Shown in pieces: positions 1-8,619 of a stretch of DNA of 45,551 bases. Position 1 is the first letter of the stretch. The number at the start of each line of letters is the position of its first letter. The notes under the pieces were generated by a model. That model saw nothing but the letters and a program-made list of their open reading frames with translations, was not told where the DNA came from and ran no database searches. Source of the stretch: an uncultured Oscillospiraceae bacterium. Its GTDB lineage: Bacteria > Bacillota > Clostridia > Oscillospirales > Acutalibacteraceae. The stretch is taken from NCBI GenBank assembly GCA_902492895.1, contig CABUNG010000020.1, positions 1-45,551 of the forward strand, written 5' to 3'. The position numbers were made by a program, and so were the translations under genes.

Positions 1-1
1 G

Positions 2-496
2 CGGAATTTCGCCCTGTTCGTCAACCCGGGCGTGGAACCGGAATACGGGGAATATACCTTTGAAGAGATCGTCCACCATGTGCATCATTTCATGCGGCTG
101 CGTCTGAACGAACAGTATTTGAACGCGGTTCTGTCCGCCAATGTGGGGAATGAAAAAAATCCGGCCGTGAGGGCGGTGCCGCTTTTCATCAAGAATTTTA
201 TCATGGGCATGGCCTACCGTTTGTACGGGGAGAGCCGGTATACCTGCAATCTTTCGAATCTCGGGATCCTGAAAGTGCCCGAGGCGATGCGGCCGTTTGT
301 CGAGCGGTTTGATTTTATCATGGGTCCGCCCCGCTTCAATACCCACGGCGCGTCGGCGGTCACGTTTGAAGGGAAGCTCTGCCTATCCGTGACGAGCGTG
401 GTGGAGGAGACGGAGATGGAACGCCTGTTTTTTACCGAGCTCGTCCGGCGCGGTATTCCCGTCACCATCGAGAGCAACGGGGTGCCGGGCCGCTGA
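2..496 (+). CDS. Acyltransferase-like protein (alcohol acetyltransferase / condensation-domain type), C-terminal part
   Basis: The reading frame is open from base 2, so the gene begins before the window; about 164 residues are visible. The sequence resembles the C-terminal half of the condensation-domain-like acyltransferases annotated in Clostridia as alcohol acetyltransferases. Visible features are a basic/hydrophobic stretch (FIKNFIMGMAYRLYG), the segment CNLSNLGILKVPEAM, and a late segment GASAVTFEGKLCLSVTS, which match the usual order of the second half of such domains. The catalytic HHxxxD motif would lie upstream and cannot be seen. The next gene, 47 bases downstream, is a DUF6320 zinc-ribbon membrane protein that commonly accompanies this family, which supports the call. 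The substrate is unknown. Confidence 0.6.
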   Translation, partial: RNFALFVNPGVEPEYGEYTFEEIVHHVHHFMRLRLNEQYLNAVLSANVGNEKNPAVRAVPLFIKNFIMGMAYRLYGESRYTCNLSNLGILKVPEAMRPFVERFDFIMGPPRFNTHGASAVTFEGKLCLSVTSVVEETEMERLFFTELVRRGIPVTIESNGVPGR

Positions 497-555
497 TCTG
501 CCTCTGAAACCGATGAGAACGATACCGAACCCCTTGCGAAAGGATGGTCAAGGAT

Positions 556-1263
556 ATGTCCTACTGTGTCAACTGCGGGGTGGAACTCGCGCCGAGCGAG
601 CCGGTCTGCCCGCTCTGCCATACCGAAGTGCAGAACCCCCGCCAGCCTTTCGACCGGAAAGCGCCCCAGCCGTTTCCTGCCCGTCTGGACCTCTTCCGCC
701 CGCAGAGCGACCGGGGATTCACCGCCGCCATCATCACCCTGGTTCTGCTGCTGCCGGCGGCGATCTGTCTGGCGTGCGACGTGGCGTATACCAGCAGCGC
801 AGGCTGGTCCATGCTGGTCATCGGAGCGACGGCCATGCTGTGGGTGTTCATCGTGCCGGCGCTGTTTATCCGCCGGCATCCGATTCTTTTCGGTACGATC
901 CTCGACACGGCGGCTCTGCTCGGATATTTGTTTATCGTCGAGCATTTTGCGGCCAGGGGCGCCTGGTTTCTCCATCTGGCCCTGCCGATCGTGGTGCTCT
1001 GCGCGGCCCTGTTCACCCTCGATTATCTGCTGACGGCCAAACTGGTGCACGGCCGGTTCCGTCAAGGGGCTGCGGTGCTCTTTACCATGCCCCTCCTGCC
1101 ACTGGGGATCGAGATCATCCTGGATCTGTATCTGCAGCACACCGTGACGCTGCAGTGGTCCTATTTTGTGGCGATTCCCTGTCTGATCCTGGCGCTGCTG
1201 CTCCTTTTGCTCGGAAGGCGGGAACGCTTCCGCACGCAGATGAAAAAACGCCTGCATATGTAA
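556..1263 (+). CDS. DUF6320-type zinc-ribbon membrane protein
   Basis: A protein of about 235 residues begins with a four-cysteine zinc ribbon (CVNCG...CPLCH), followed by a Pro/Arg-rich linker and about six hydrophobic segments, and ends in a basic tail (RRERFRTQMKKRL). This layout matches the DUF6320 family, which is found beside acyltransferase-like proteins in Clostridia. Its role is not known; the membrane location and the partner suggest lipid or envelope modification, which is inference. Two starts are possible, ATG 544 and ATG 556. The later one puts the zinc ribbon right at the N-terminus and has AAGGA-like bases just upstream, though neither ribosome binding site is ideally spaced. 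No terminator is obvious before the typA promoter. Confidence 0.65.
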   Translation: MSYCVNCGVELAPSEPVCPLCHTEVQNPRQPFDRKAPQPFPARLDLFRPQSDRGFTAAIITLVLLLPAAICLACDVAYTSSAGWSMLVIGATAMLWVFIVPALFIRRHPILFGTILDTAALLGYLFIVEHFAARGAWFLHLALPIVVLCAALFTLDYLLTAKLVHGRFRQGAAVLFTMPLLPLGIEIILDLYLQHTVTLQWSYFVAIPCLILALLLLLLGRRERFRTQMKKRLHM

Positions 1264-1408
1264 TGGATCACACCGCGGCGACTGCCTAATTTCGGCGGAA
1301 GGAGGTCCGCTGCGTCGTATCCGGCGCTGTTTAGCTGGAAATGGAAGCGGACAGCTTCGCCCAAAGCGAGAAAAAGCCATGAAATGGAAGATATTATGCC
1401 TCTCCCCC

Positions 1409-1437
1409 TTGTAGGACCGGGGAAAAAAGTGTATACT
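1409..1437 (+). promoter_or_regulatory. Sigma-A type promoter for typA
   Basis: TTGTAG at 1409-1414 and TATACT at 1432-1437 are separated by 17 bases, followed by a leader of about 40 bases to the typA start. The near-consensus elements with ideal spacing fit a housekeeping promoter. It separates typA from the DUF6320 gene transcript. Confidence 0.7.
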
Positions 1438-1484
1438 ATACAGGTTCGGGAAAAGTCGAGAAATAAGGAATGGAAGAATTAGAC

Positions 1485-3311
1485 ATGCCAAAACGTGAGA
1501 ATTTACGCAACATCGCCATCATCGCCCATGTCGACCACGGCAAAACCACCCTGGTCGATCAGCTCCTGCGCCAAAGCGGTGTGTTCCGTGCCAACGAGCA
1601 GGTGGCGGAGCGGGTGATGGACTCGAATGACCTCGAGAGAGAGCGGGGCATCACCATCCTGTCCAAAAACACCGCGGTGATGTACGGCGATACTAAAATC
1701 AATATTGTGGACACACCCGGCCACGCCGATTTTGGCGGCGAGGTGGAGCGGATCCTCATGATGGTGGACGGGGTCCTGCTGCTGGTGGATGCCTTTGAAG
1801 GCTGTATGCCGCAGACCCGGTTCGTTCTGAAAAAAGCCCTGGGTCTTGGAAAACGTCCGGTCGTGGTCATCAATAAAATCGACCGGGACGGTGCCCGGCC
1901 AGCCGAGGTCATCGATGAACTGCTCGATCTCTTCATCGAGCTCGGCGCGGATGAGGATCAGCTGGATTTCCCGGTCGTTTATGCCTCGGGGAGGGACGGT
2001 TACGCTTCTCTGGATCCCGAAGCCCGGGACGGCGATATGAAGCCGCTGTTTGAGGCGATTTTGAAATATGTTCCCGCCCCGGAAGGGGAGATCGACGGAC
2101 CGCTGCAGATCCTGTTCTCCAACATCGATTACGACGATTATGTGGGCCGCATCGGCGTAGGCCGGGTGGAACGCGGCCGCGTGGCCAACGGACAGGCCAT
2201 TGTCCTGTGCAAGACCGACGGAACGGCGGTAAACGCCCGCATCGGCAAGCTGTTCCAGTTTGAGGGCCTGGGCCGGGTGGAACACGACAGCGCCGCTCTC
2301 GGTGATATCGTCGCGGTGACGGGTATCCCGGGGCTGAACATCGGCGAGACCGCCTGCGCGCCCGACTGCGTGGAGCCTCTGCCCTTCGTCAACATCGACG
2401 AGCCCACCATCTCAATGGTATTCATGGTCAATAACAGTCCCTTCGCGGGCAAGGAGGGCAAGTTCGTCACCTCCCGCAACCTGCGGGACCGCCTTTTCAA
2501 AGAAGTGGAGACCAACGTCAGCATGCGGGTCAGGGAAACCGATTCCACCGACGCATTCGAGGTCTCCGGCCGGGGCGAGCTGCATCTGTCCATCCTCATC
2601 GAGACCATGCGGCGCCAGGGCTATGAATTCGCGGTCAGCCGTCCCCAGGTGATTTATAAGCGGGACGCCGAGGGGCATCTGCTCGAACCCATGGAACTGC
2701 TGATGATCGAGGTGCCGGAGGCGTATGTAGGCGCCGTGATGGAAAAGCTCGGCACCCGCCGGGCGGAAATCCTCAACATGGGCACCCGGGACACCGGGAT
2801 CAGCCATCTCGAATTCCGCCTCCCTTCCCGTGGGTTGATGGGATACCGCCAGCAGTTCCTGACCGACACCAACGGCAACGGCATCATGAACAGCGTGTTT
2901 GACGGCTATGAGCCGTTCCGGGGCGAGATTCCCCAGCGGGTTCAGGGGTCTCTCGTGGTGTTCGAATCGGGGGAGACGAGCGGTTATGGCCTCTTCAATG
3001 CGCAGGACCGCGGCGCTCTCTTCGTCGGGCCGGGCGTGCAGGTGTACGAAGGCATGATCGTCGGTATGTCCCCTAAAAATGAGGACATCGTGGTCAACGT
3101 CTGCAAGAAAAAGCATGTGACGAATATGCGGGCAGCGGGTTCGGATGAGGCGCTCCGTCTCACCCCGCCCACGAATTTTTCGCTGGAGCAGTCGCTGGAA
3201 TTCATCAACGACGACGAGTTGGTCGAAGTGACTCCCAAGAGCATCCGCCTGCGCAAGCGGATCCTCTCGAAAGAACAGCGGATGAAGGAATCTGCCAAGA
3301 AAAAAGCCTGA
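1485..3311 (+). CDS. typA: Ribosome-associated translational GTPase TypA/BipA
   Basis: A 608-residue EF-G-like GTPase, the usual length for TypA/BipA. The GTPase motifs are all present: G1 AHVDHGKT (residues 14-21), G2 RGITI (54-58), G3 DTPGH (76-80) and G4 NKID (130-133). They are followed by the beta-barrel domain, EF-G-like domains and the TypA-specific C-terminal domain (for example GLMGYRQQFLTDT and MKNEDIVVN-like text). The protein binds the ribosome and helps 50S assembly and growth under stress such as cold. An in-frame ATG lies at 1470, but the family normally starts M(x)KRENLRNIAIIAHVDHGKTT, and GGAAG at 1472-1476 is well placed for ATG 1485. The gene has its own promoter at 1409-1437. 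Confidence 0.96.
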   Translation: MPKRENLRNIAIIAHVDHGKTTLVDQLLRQSGVFRANEQVAERVMDSNDLERERGITILSKNTAVMYGDTKINIVDTPGHADFGGEVERILMMVDGVLLLVDAFEGCMPQTRFVLKKALGLGKRPVVVINKIDRDGARPAEVIDELLDLFIELGADEDQLDFPVVYASGRDGYASLDPEARDGDMKPLFEAILKYVPAPEGEIDGPLQILFSNIDYDDYVGRIGVGRVERGRVANGQAIVLCKTDGTAVNARIGKLFQFEGLGRVEHDSAALGDIVAVTGIPGLNIGETACAPDCVEPLPFVNIDEPTISMVFMVNNSPFAGKEGKFVTSRNLRDRLFKEVETNVSMRVRETDSTDAFEVSGRGELHLSILIETMRRQGYEFAVSRPQVIYKRDAEGHLLEPMELLMIEVPEAYVGAVMEKLGTRRAEILNMGTRDTGISHLEFRLPSRGLMGYRQQFLTDTNGNGIMNSVFDGYEPFRGEIPQRVQGSLVVFESGETSGYGLFNAQDRGALFVGPGVQVYEGMIVGMSPKNEDIVVNVCKKKHVTNMRAAGSDEALRLTPPTNFSLEQSLEFINDDELVEVTPKSIRLRKRILSKEQRMKESAKKKA

Positions 3312-3345
3312 AATTCACCCTGACGGCATCCGGGGAGGTGGCGGC

Positions 3346-5556
3346 ATGGCGCGTCCTCTGTGGGCGGTGGGCTTTACGTGGCTGCTGGTGCTGGCAGCTG
3401 CGGCGTTCCTGCCCCTGAATGTGACAATCCTGCTCGCGGCCCTATGCGCGCTTATAGGCGTAGCTACATGTTTTATCCCCTTGCTGCGGAAAAAACGGGC
3501 GTTGCCGGTGGTGTTTCTTGCCGCGGGCATCGCCTTTTCTCTTTATGCCGTCCGGGAAGTGTTCGTCTATCGTCCGGCCGTGCGCCAGGACAGACACACT
3601 GTATATGTGGAGGCCCAAGCGATCAAGGTGTATTCGGACGGTGTCGTTGATCTGCAGGTGGTGGAGGACGGGGCGATTCCCAAAGGGGTCAAGATCATCC
3701 TGTATCCGGGCGATCAGGCGGAGTATCCCGATCTCTACGACCGGGTGAGCGGCCGGCTGACCGTCTACGCGGAGGACCTCTCGAACCCGCGGAATCTCGG
3801 GTATAAAGCGGGCGGTTTTTATCTGATTGCCTTCCCGGAGGACTATACCGGCGCCTCGCTCCGGTATGAGCCGATGGCGCCGCCTTGGACCGCGCCGTTT
3901 GAAAAGCTGGGCAGACAGGCGCGTGGGGTTCTTCTGACCTATCTGCCCGGAGACCGGGGAGAGCTGGCATCCCTGATCAGTGTCGGCCAGGGCGGTTTGT
4001 CCGGAGACGCGCTGACGGCCTTTCGCCTGTCGGGTGTAGCCCATCTCATCGCGGTATCCGGCCTGCATATGGGCATTTTGTCCCAGGTCGTGCTGTTCCT
4101 ACTCAAAAAGATGCGGATTCCGGGGCGCGCGGCGGCGCTGCTGACCATGGCGGGGGTGTGCGGGTATATAGCGCTCGTGGGATTCCGCGCCTCGGTGGTG
4201 CGGGCGGGGGTGCTGTGCCTCGTGGTCCTGCTCGGCTCCTGCATCAAGCGGCGGGCGGACAGCCTCAACTCCATCGGCCTCGCGCTGATCCTGCTGCTCG
4301 CCGCCGATCCTTATGCCGCGTACGATATTGGCCTGCAGCTGTCTTTCGCCGCCTGTTTGGGGCTTTTGTGGCTGTACCCGCTGCTGCAAAAATGGGTCCG
4401 GGGCCGGCTGTATCCTCCGGAGAAAGCCGGGGCACCGGATGCTCCGGCGGTGCCTGTTCCGCTGTGGAAGCGGGGGAGGGACCGGGCGGCCGATGCGCTC
4501 TGTATCACCGTAGCCGCCATGCTGCCCACGCTGCCCATCTCGGCCTTTTGGTTCGGCAATCTCTCCCTGATCGCGCCGCTGACCAATCTGCTGACCGTGT
4601 TCCCGGCCTCTTTTCTGCTGATGGCGAGCTGTCTGGGATTGGCTTTGTATCCCATTCCGTTTCTATCTGTCGCGGCAAAGCCGCTTTTCTTGGCGGCGGG
4701 CCTGTTCGCGGACTATCTGCTCCGCGTGACGCAGACGCTTTGCTCCCTTCCGTTTGCCGCCGTGACGCTGCGGGACGGGTATCTGCTTTTGTGGCTGCCG
4801 GCCGCGCTCGGACTTCTGGTCCTGGGCTGGCGTGTGTTCCGCGGCAAAGGAGTGCGATGTGCCGCGGCCGCGGCGGCGATCGCGCTGTTCTGCGGTCTCA
4901 GCGTCCGGACGGTATCCATGCGGGGCGTGACCACGCTGACCATCGCGCGCAACAGCGAGGGGCTGGAGGTCCTGCTCGAGCGGGACGGACACGCCGGCGT
5001 CGTTCTGCTCGGGTCCGATGACGCCGAGGCTTTGGCAACCGTACTCCGGAAACGGGGTGTTCAGAGGCTGGATTATGCGATTGCCGCGGATGATACCGCC
5101 GGCGGCGGGAGACATTTTGCGGATCTGCCGGGCATAACACCGGATACTGTGTGTATGATACCCGACGAGTACAACGGAGCGGCTGGCTTCCGTTCGCTCG
5201 ACCATGTCCGCTGTACCTTTTGGGATGAGGGGACGCTGCAGTGGCAGGACGGCTTTCTCCGGCTGACGATCGGCGATACCCGCATCCTGTTCTGTTCGGA
5301 AGAAGGGGATGCGGCAAACCTGCCGCCCGCCTGGCGGGAGACCCATTTGGTGCTGTACGGCGGAAATCCTCCGCTCCACGCGGGAGCGATCCGCGCCGTT
5401 ACGGGCGTTCTATCCTGTCGGGAGAACAATATACCCGTGGCGCTCAAAGGCATTCCGCGGACCGGATATGAGATACGGGTGGTACAGAAAGGTGCGGAGG
5501 ATCTGACGCTGATGACCAGGGGCAAAGGCGACCTCGTCTTTGCGTCCTGGATGTAA
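3346..5556 (+). CDS. comEC: DNA internalization competence protein ComEC/Rec2
   Basis: A 736-residue polytopic membrane protein. Residues 1-65 are hydrophobic helices, about 75-180 form the extracellular OB-like (DUF4131) domain, and 200-530 form the competence channel with the family signature HLIAVSGLHMGIL (233-245). The last 200 residues correspond in position to the metallo-beta-lactamase-like domain but show no HxHxDH metal-binding motif and no later metal-binding histidines, so nuclease activity of that domain looks lost. ComEC forms the inner-membrane channel for single-stranded DNA in transformation. The start ATG 3346 follows GGGGAGGTGG. The gene sits 34 bases after typA and 25 bases before holA, so the three may be co-transcribed. 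No comEA is seen in the window. Confidence 0.93.
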   Translation: MARPLWAVGFTWLLVLAAAAFLPLNVTILLAALCALIGVATCFIPLLRKKRALPVVFLAAGIAFSLYAVREVFVYRPAVRQDRHTVYVEAQAIKVYSDGVVDLQVVEDGAIPKGVKIILYPGDQAEYPDLYDRVSGRLTVYAEDLSNPRNLGYKAGGFYLIAFPEDYTGASLRYEPMAPPWTAPFEKLGRQARGVLLTYLPGDRGELASLISVGQGGLSGDALTAFRLSGVAHLIAVSGLHMGILSQVVLFLLKKMRIPGRAAALLTMAGVCGYIALVGFRASVVRAGVLCLVVLLGSCIKRRADSLNSIGLALILLLAADPYAAYDIGLQLSFAACLGLLWLYPLLQKWVRGRLYPPEKAGAPDAPAVPVPLWKRGRDRAADALCITVAAMLPTLPISAFWFGNLSLIAPLTNLLTVFPASFLLMASCLGLALYPIPFLSVAAKPLFLAAGLFADYLLRVTQTLCSLPFAAVTLRDGYLLLWLPAALGLLVLGWRVFRGKGVRCAAAAAAIALFCGLSVRTVSMRGVTTLTIARNSEGLEVLLERDGHAGVVLLGSDDAEALATVLRKRGVQRLDYAIAADDTAGGGRHFADLPGITPDTVCMIPDEYNGAAGFRSLDHVRCTFWDEGTLQWQDGFLRLTIGDTRILFCSEEGDAANLPPAWRETHLVLYGGNPPLHAGAIRAVTGVLSCRENNIPVALKGIPRTGYEIRVVQKGAEDLTLMTRGKGDLVFASWM

Positions 5557-5581
5557 GGCAACGGCCGGAAAGGAGACCAAT

Positions 5582-6673
5582 ATGCCCTGGACAGAAGCCG
5601 AACTGAAAAATCATCTGAAGGAGGCCGTGCCCGCACGGCTTTATCTCCTGTATGGAAAAGAACCTTATCTGACCACGCATTACACCGATCAGATTGTCCG
5701 GCTGGCTATGGGCAAGGATGCGGAGTCGGATCCGCTCGGGCAGTTCAACCTCCAGCGCTTCGACGGACAGGACAGTTCCTTTGACGCGATCGAGGAGGCG
5801 GCGCAGGCGCTTCCGCTCATGGCGGAGCGCAAATGCGTGGTGGTGCGGGATTTTGATGTAACGGGCGGATCGGTTCCGTTTGACCGGGTGATGGAGCTCG
5901 CCGGGGATCCTCCCGAGGATACGGTGCTGATATTTTGGATGGATACCGTGGTCCCGGACGGAAAAAAGAACGCAAAATGGCGGCAGTTTCTCGCGGCTGT
6001 CGAAAAAAACGGAGTTTGTGCGGAGCTGAAAGCCAAGACGCCCGCGGAAACGGTCAAGCTGCTCTGTTCAGGGGCCTCCAGGCGGGGCTGCAGCCTGCGC
6101 CCGGAAAACGCCCGCCTGCTTCTCGAACAGTGCGGAGAGGGGCTGTATCGGCTCCTGGGCGAGCTGGACAAACTCTGCGCTCTTGCGCTCGAGAGCGGAG
6201 AGGGCGAAAAGAAGGAAATCACCCGGGAGATGATTGAAACCGCCGCAACCAAAAATTTGGAAGCGTCGGTGTTCGATTTGTCCAAGGCGCTGCTGCAGGG
6301 ACAGTACGACCGGGCCTATCGCCTGCTGGATCATTTGTTTTTTCAGCGGGAGGAGCCGGTGGCGGTTCTCGGCGTCCTTATCTCCGCCTATGCGGATCTC
6401 TATCGGGTTAAGACGGCCGCCGCCGCAGGTGAACCGGCCGAATCCCTGACCGCGGATTTTGCGTATCGGGGCCGGGAATTTCGTCTGCGCAACGCCGCCA
6501 GAGAGGCATCGAAAATCTCGATACCCGCGCTGCGGGACTGTCTGGAGACGTTGGCGGATGCAGATATGCGGCTAAAATCTTCCAGAGCCGATAAACGCAC
6601 GGTTTTGGAACAGACCGTCGCCCGTCTGATTTTGACGGTGAAACTGGACAGACAGGGGGAACGGCGCTCTTGA
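5582..6673 (+). CDS. holA: DNA polymerase III delta subunit (clamp loader)
   Basis: A 363-residue protein with the HolA layout: N-terminal LYLLYGKEPYL segment (family signature near the start), an AAA+-like fold without a functional Walker A, and the conserved segment FDLSKALLQGQYDRAYRLLDHL in the C-terminal half. It is the wrench subunit that opens the beta clamp during replication. The start ATG 5582 is preceded by AAAGGAG at the right distance; a longer frame from 5540 has no such site. The stop codon overlaps the start of rnmV, so the two are probably translationally coupled. The neighbourhood comEC-holA is very common in Firmicutes. Confidence 0.93.
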   Translation: MPWTEAELKNHLKEAVPARLYLLYGKEPYLTTHYTDQIVRLAMGKDAESDPLGQFNLQRFDGQDSSFDAIEEAAQALPLMAERKCVVVRDFDVTGGSVPFDRVMELAGDPPEDTVLIFWMDTVVPDGKKNAKWRQFLAAVEKNGVCAELKAKTPAETVKLLCSGASRRGCSLRPENARLLLEQCGEGLYRLLGELDKLCALALESGEGEKKEITREMIETAATKNLEASVFDLSKALLQGQYDRAYRLLDHLFFQREEPVAVLGVLISAYADLYRVKTAAAAGEPAESLTADFAYRGREFRLRNAAREASKISIPALRDCLETLADADMRLKSSRADKRTVLEQTVARLILTVKLDRQGERRS

Positions 6674-7305
6674 TGCGGATCAGTGAGGCAATTGTGGTCG
6701 AGGGGCGTTACGACCGGGCCAGGCTGCAGGCTGTGACGCAGGCCGTGATCGTCGAGACCGACGGGTTCGGTATTTTCCGAGACCGGGAGAAGCTGGCGCT
6801 TCTGCGGCGGCTGGCCAAAACGCGGGGGCTCATCGTCCTGACCGACAGCGATGCGGCCGGATTCCTCATTCGGGACAGGCTGGCCGGCGCGATTCCGCCG
6901 TCGCAGCTGAAACACGCCTATATACCCGACATTCCGGGCAAGGAACGGCGGAAGTCCGTTCCGGGGAAGGAGGGGCTTCTGGGCGTGGAGGGCATGGACA
7001 AAGCCGTCCTTGAAATCGCTCTGCGGAATGCCGGCGCAACGGTTTTGGGGGAAACGCGAACAGCGGTGCAGCCGGTCGTGACCAAGGCACGGCTCTACGA
7101 AGATGGACTCTCCGGAACCGACGGGAGTGCGGCGCTGCGGGAGAGGTTTTTAGTCCGTTTGGGGCTGCCGCGGAAGCTCTCCGCCAACCGCCTTCTCGAG
7201 GTGATCAACGCGACCATGACGGAGGAGGCCTATACGGCTGTTTTGGCTGCGTGCGCGGATCCGGAGTCACAGGATCCGTCCGAAAAAATGGCGAAAACCT
7301 GTTGA
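6673..7305 (+). CDS. rnmV: Ribonuclease M5 (5S rRNA maturation)
   Basis: A TOPRIM-domain protein of 210 residues. The catalytic glutamate lies in VEGRYD (Glu10) and the metal-binding DxD in LTDSDAAG (Asp58, Asp60). The segment GKEGLLGVEGMD further on is typical of RNase M5. The enzyme cleaves both sides of precursor 5S rRNA bound to ribosomal protein uL18. The ATG at 6673 overlaps the holA TGA by one base (TGATG); a TTG three bases earlier is a less likely start. The stop codon TGA (7303-7305) lies inside the -35 box of the tRNA-Leu promoter. Instead of the usual rsmA (ksgA) neighbour, a tRNA follows. Confidence 0.92.
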   Translation: MRISEAIVVEGRYDRARLQAVTQAVIVETDGFGIFRDREKLALLRRLAKTRGLIVLTDSDAAGFLIRDRLAGAIPPSQLKHAYIPDIPGKERRKSVPGKEGLLGVEGMDKAVLEIALRNAGATVLGETRTAVQPVVTKARLYEDGLSGTDGSAALRERFLVRLGLPRKLSANRLLEVINATMTEEAYTAVLAACADPESQDPSEKMAKTC

Positions 7306-7330
7306 CAGCCGGGTCTGCCGGTGTTATAAT
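7302..7330 (+). promoter_or_regulatory. Perfect consensus sigma-A promoter for tRNA-Leu
   Basis: TTGACA at 7302-7307 and TATAAT at 7325-7330 with exactly 17 bases between them, 36 bases before the mature tRNA. The -35 box overlaps the rnmV stop codon. Full consensus is expected for a highly expressed stable RNA. Confidence 0.9.
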
Positions 7331-7366
7331 AATCCCTGCGCTTGGCGATAGTCAGGTGCATACTAT

Positions 7367-7450
7367 GCGAGAATGCTGGAACTGGCAGACAGGCACGTTT
7401 GAGGTGCGTGTGTCTTTGACGTACGGGTTCAAGTCCCGTTTCTCGCACCA
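7367..7450 (+). tRNA. tRNA-Leu (anticodon GAG)
   Basis: An 84-base tRNA with encoded CCA. The acceptor stem gcgagaa (7367-7373) pairs with ttctcgc (7440-7446), with discriminator A and CCA at 7447-7450. The anticodon stem cacgt/gcgtg encloses the loop TTGAGGT with anticodon GAG at 7401-7403, reading CUC/CUU codons. The long variable region and the GGCAGAC D-loop fit the leucine class. The T arm is acggg-ttcaagt-cccgt. The last 23 bases are repeated at the right end of the island (34339-34361), so this gene served as the integration site and was kept whole. Confidence 0.95.
7428..7450 (+). repeat. attL core: 3' end of tRNA-Leu
   Basis: 23 bases covering the T loop through CCA of the tRNA. They match 34339-34361 except for one C-to-A change at the tenth base. 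The core ends exactly at CCA, the common crossover region for tyrosine integrases. Confidence 0.75.
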
Positions 7451-7453
7451 TTG

Positions 7454-7485
7454 AAAAGACCGTCGACTTATGTCGACGGTCTTTT
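7454..7485 (+). terminator. Rho-independent terminator of tRNA-Leu
   Basis: Perfect hairpin aaaagaccgtcgac / gtcgacggtctttt with a TTAT loop, ending in TTTT. It begins three bases after the CCA end. It is symmetric enough to work from both sides. Confidence 0.92.
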
Positions 7486-7560
7486 GCTATGCCTGTGTTT
7501 ATGCGTGTTTTTAGGACGTCCAAAACAGTAAAGTCCTATAATTCCACTCCGACCAAATGA

Positions 7561-7594
7561 AACCGCTGGAAAATGGCTTAATTTTTCGGCGGTT
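7561..7594. terminator. Bidirectional terminator-like hairpin
   Basis: A 14-base-pair stem (aaccgctggaaaat / atttttcggcggtt, two G-U pairs) with a six-base loop, followed by ctattttt. It lies at the left edge of the island and would stop leftward transcription from the phage-like remnants toward the tRNA. Confidence 0.6.
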
Positions 7595-7614
7595 CTATTT
7601 TTATGTAATTCGTG

Positions 7615-7637
7615 TTTTGGTCGTTATTTGGTTCGTT
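7615..7637 (+). repeat. Left copy of island-end motif (possible integrase arm site)
   Basis: The motif ttttggtcgttattt followed by ggttcgtt recurs, as ttttggtcgttattt plus agtcgtt, at 34239-34260, close to the other end of the island. Short shared motifs just inside both att cores are what arm-type integrase binding sites look like. The function is inferred. Confidence 0.4.
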
Positions 7638-7697
7638 GTTGCTGTAAAAACATATCAAAAGATACCTCCAATACGAGAGCAGACGGGATGTATAAAC

Positions 7698-7982
7698 CTA
7701 CCACATACCCGTTTCCGGATTTCCATCTGAGGAAGAAACCGACTCCCTTCCCTGCACCCTGGCAATCTCTTCGACATTGGCATAGCTGGCCGCTTGCTGG
7801 AAGCCCTGGTATGTAAGATAATCGAGCTGGAAATCCCCGATGCCGAAGGTATTGCCGAGCCGCTCCCTCGGATTACACGCAAACTGTGCGGTTTGACGTC
7901 CGAAAATCTCGACGGCCCGATAAACCGGCACCCCGTCGGCCGTGCCGATCAGAATAGCCTCCCGTTCAAACAGCTGCTTGAC
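7698..7982 (-). pseudogene. Remnant of a phage/ICE-type gene, no proper start
   Basis: The minus-strand frame is open from 7982 to the stop at 7698 and reads like a real protein (VKQLFEREAILIGTADG, then a segment with FGRQTAQFACNP and LDYLTYQGFQQAASYANVEEIA). The only start codon in it is GTG 7931, which would drop conserved-looking residues. I do not recognise the family. It lies downstream of two other minus-strand remnants, so all three were probably one operon of the original mobile element. Confidence 0.35.
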
Positions 7983-8237
7983 CTAGCATCCTTTTTCCCC
8001 TCCATTTGGCCATTTGTGCCTGTTCCCCGTCGTGTTCTGCCCCGCATACAAGCGTATCCGGCAGGCGGGCGAGGTTCTCGCACAAGGCCCCGCAGGCCGC
8101 GCATGAGAAACTTCCTTTCACAGCGGTGTCCCTTTCCTGCGGTCCATTCAAATGGTCGGAAAACCGCGCGCACAGCCGCAGTGTACCGCCCAGGTCTTCC
8201 GCACACAGGCGGATCGCCTCTATTCGGTCTATATCAT
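7966..8237 (-). pseudogene. Frameshifted phage/ICE-type Cys-containing small protein
   Basis: A protein-like frame of about 88 residues (IDRIEAIRLCAEDLGGTL..., then CAACGALCENLARLPDTLVCG) runs to the stop at 7966. An ATG overlaps the TGA of the upstream gene (ATGA at 8234-8237), the usual arrangement, but it is in another frame and stops after two codons. The simplest reading is a small deletion or insertion just after the start codon. The paired cysteines might bind a metal. The function is unknown. Confidence 0.4.
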
Positions 8238-8545
8238 GTCCGGGCCCCCTTCACCTGTGTCATAGAAGTCCGGGTGAGGGTGAAGCGGCGCGTTTCCGTG
8301 GGCTTGGTATAGTCGTGGTAGATGGTCGGGAAAGCGGCCCGGAACGCTTTGGAATCGATCCGGCTTGACTTCACCACGGCCCAGCGGACGACATGCTTCC
8401 CGGCCTCCAGGGTATCTGTCCCGGTCCTGTTCATGTGAGCCTTGATCTCGTCCTCGACGGCGCTGATCTCGGCGGCCAGTTCGTCAGCCATTTCCCGCAG
8501 CTCTACAAGCTCCTGAACCTTCTTCCGTAGCCTCTGTTTGCTCAT
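8234..8545 (-). CDS. Phage/ICE-type small protein found near YqaJ recombination genes
   Basis: A 103-residue protein. The N-terminal third is a charged coiled coil (RKKVQELVELREMADELAAEISAVEDEIKAH in overall character). The rest carries the pattern VVRW..VKSSRIDSKAFRAAFPTIYHDYTK followed by TRRFTLT. From memory this pattern is typical of short proteins next to YqaJ/RecT-type recombination genes in phages and conjugative elements of Firmicutes. The start ATG 8545 follows AAAGGAGAGG; an upstream ATG at 8563 lacks a site. It looks intact, but its former partners are missing or broken, so it is probably a left-over of the integrated element. Confidence 0.55.
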   Translation of the reverse strand: MSKQRLRKKVQELVELREMADELAAEISAVEDEIKAHMNRTGTDTLEAGKHVVRWAVVKSSRIDSKAFRAAFPTIYHDYTKPTETRRFTLTRTSMTQVKGART

Positions 8546-8619
8546 GCTATCCTCTCCTTTCATTTGTTGAGGGAAACGGGAGCTTGTTTGGCCGTGGAGG
8601 CCATCCGAAAAATAGCCAC

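Noticed and set aside
214..1491. A 425-codon minus-strand frame across the first genes
   Set aside because: It crosses the typA promoter and the DUF6320 gene, with shadow-type composition (Gln/Arg/His-rich).
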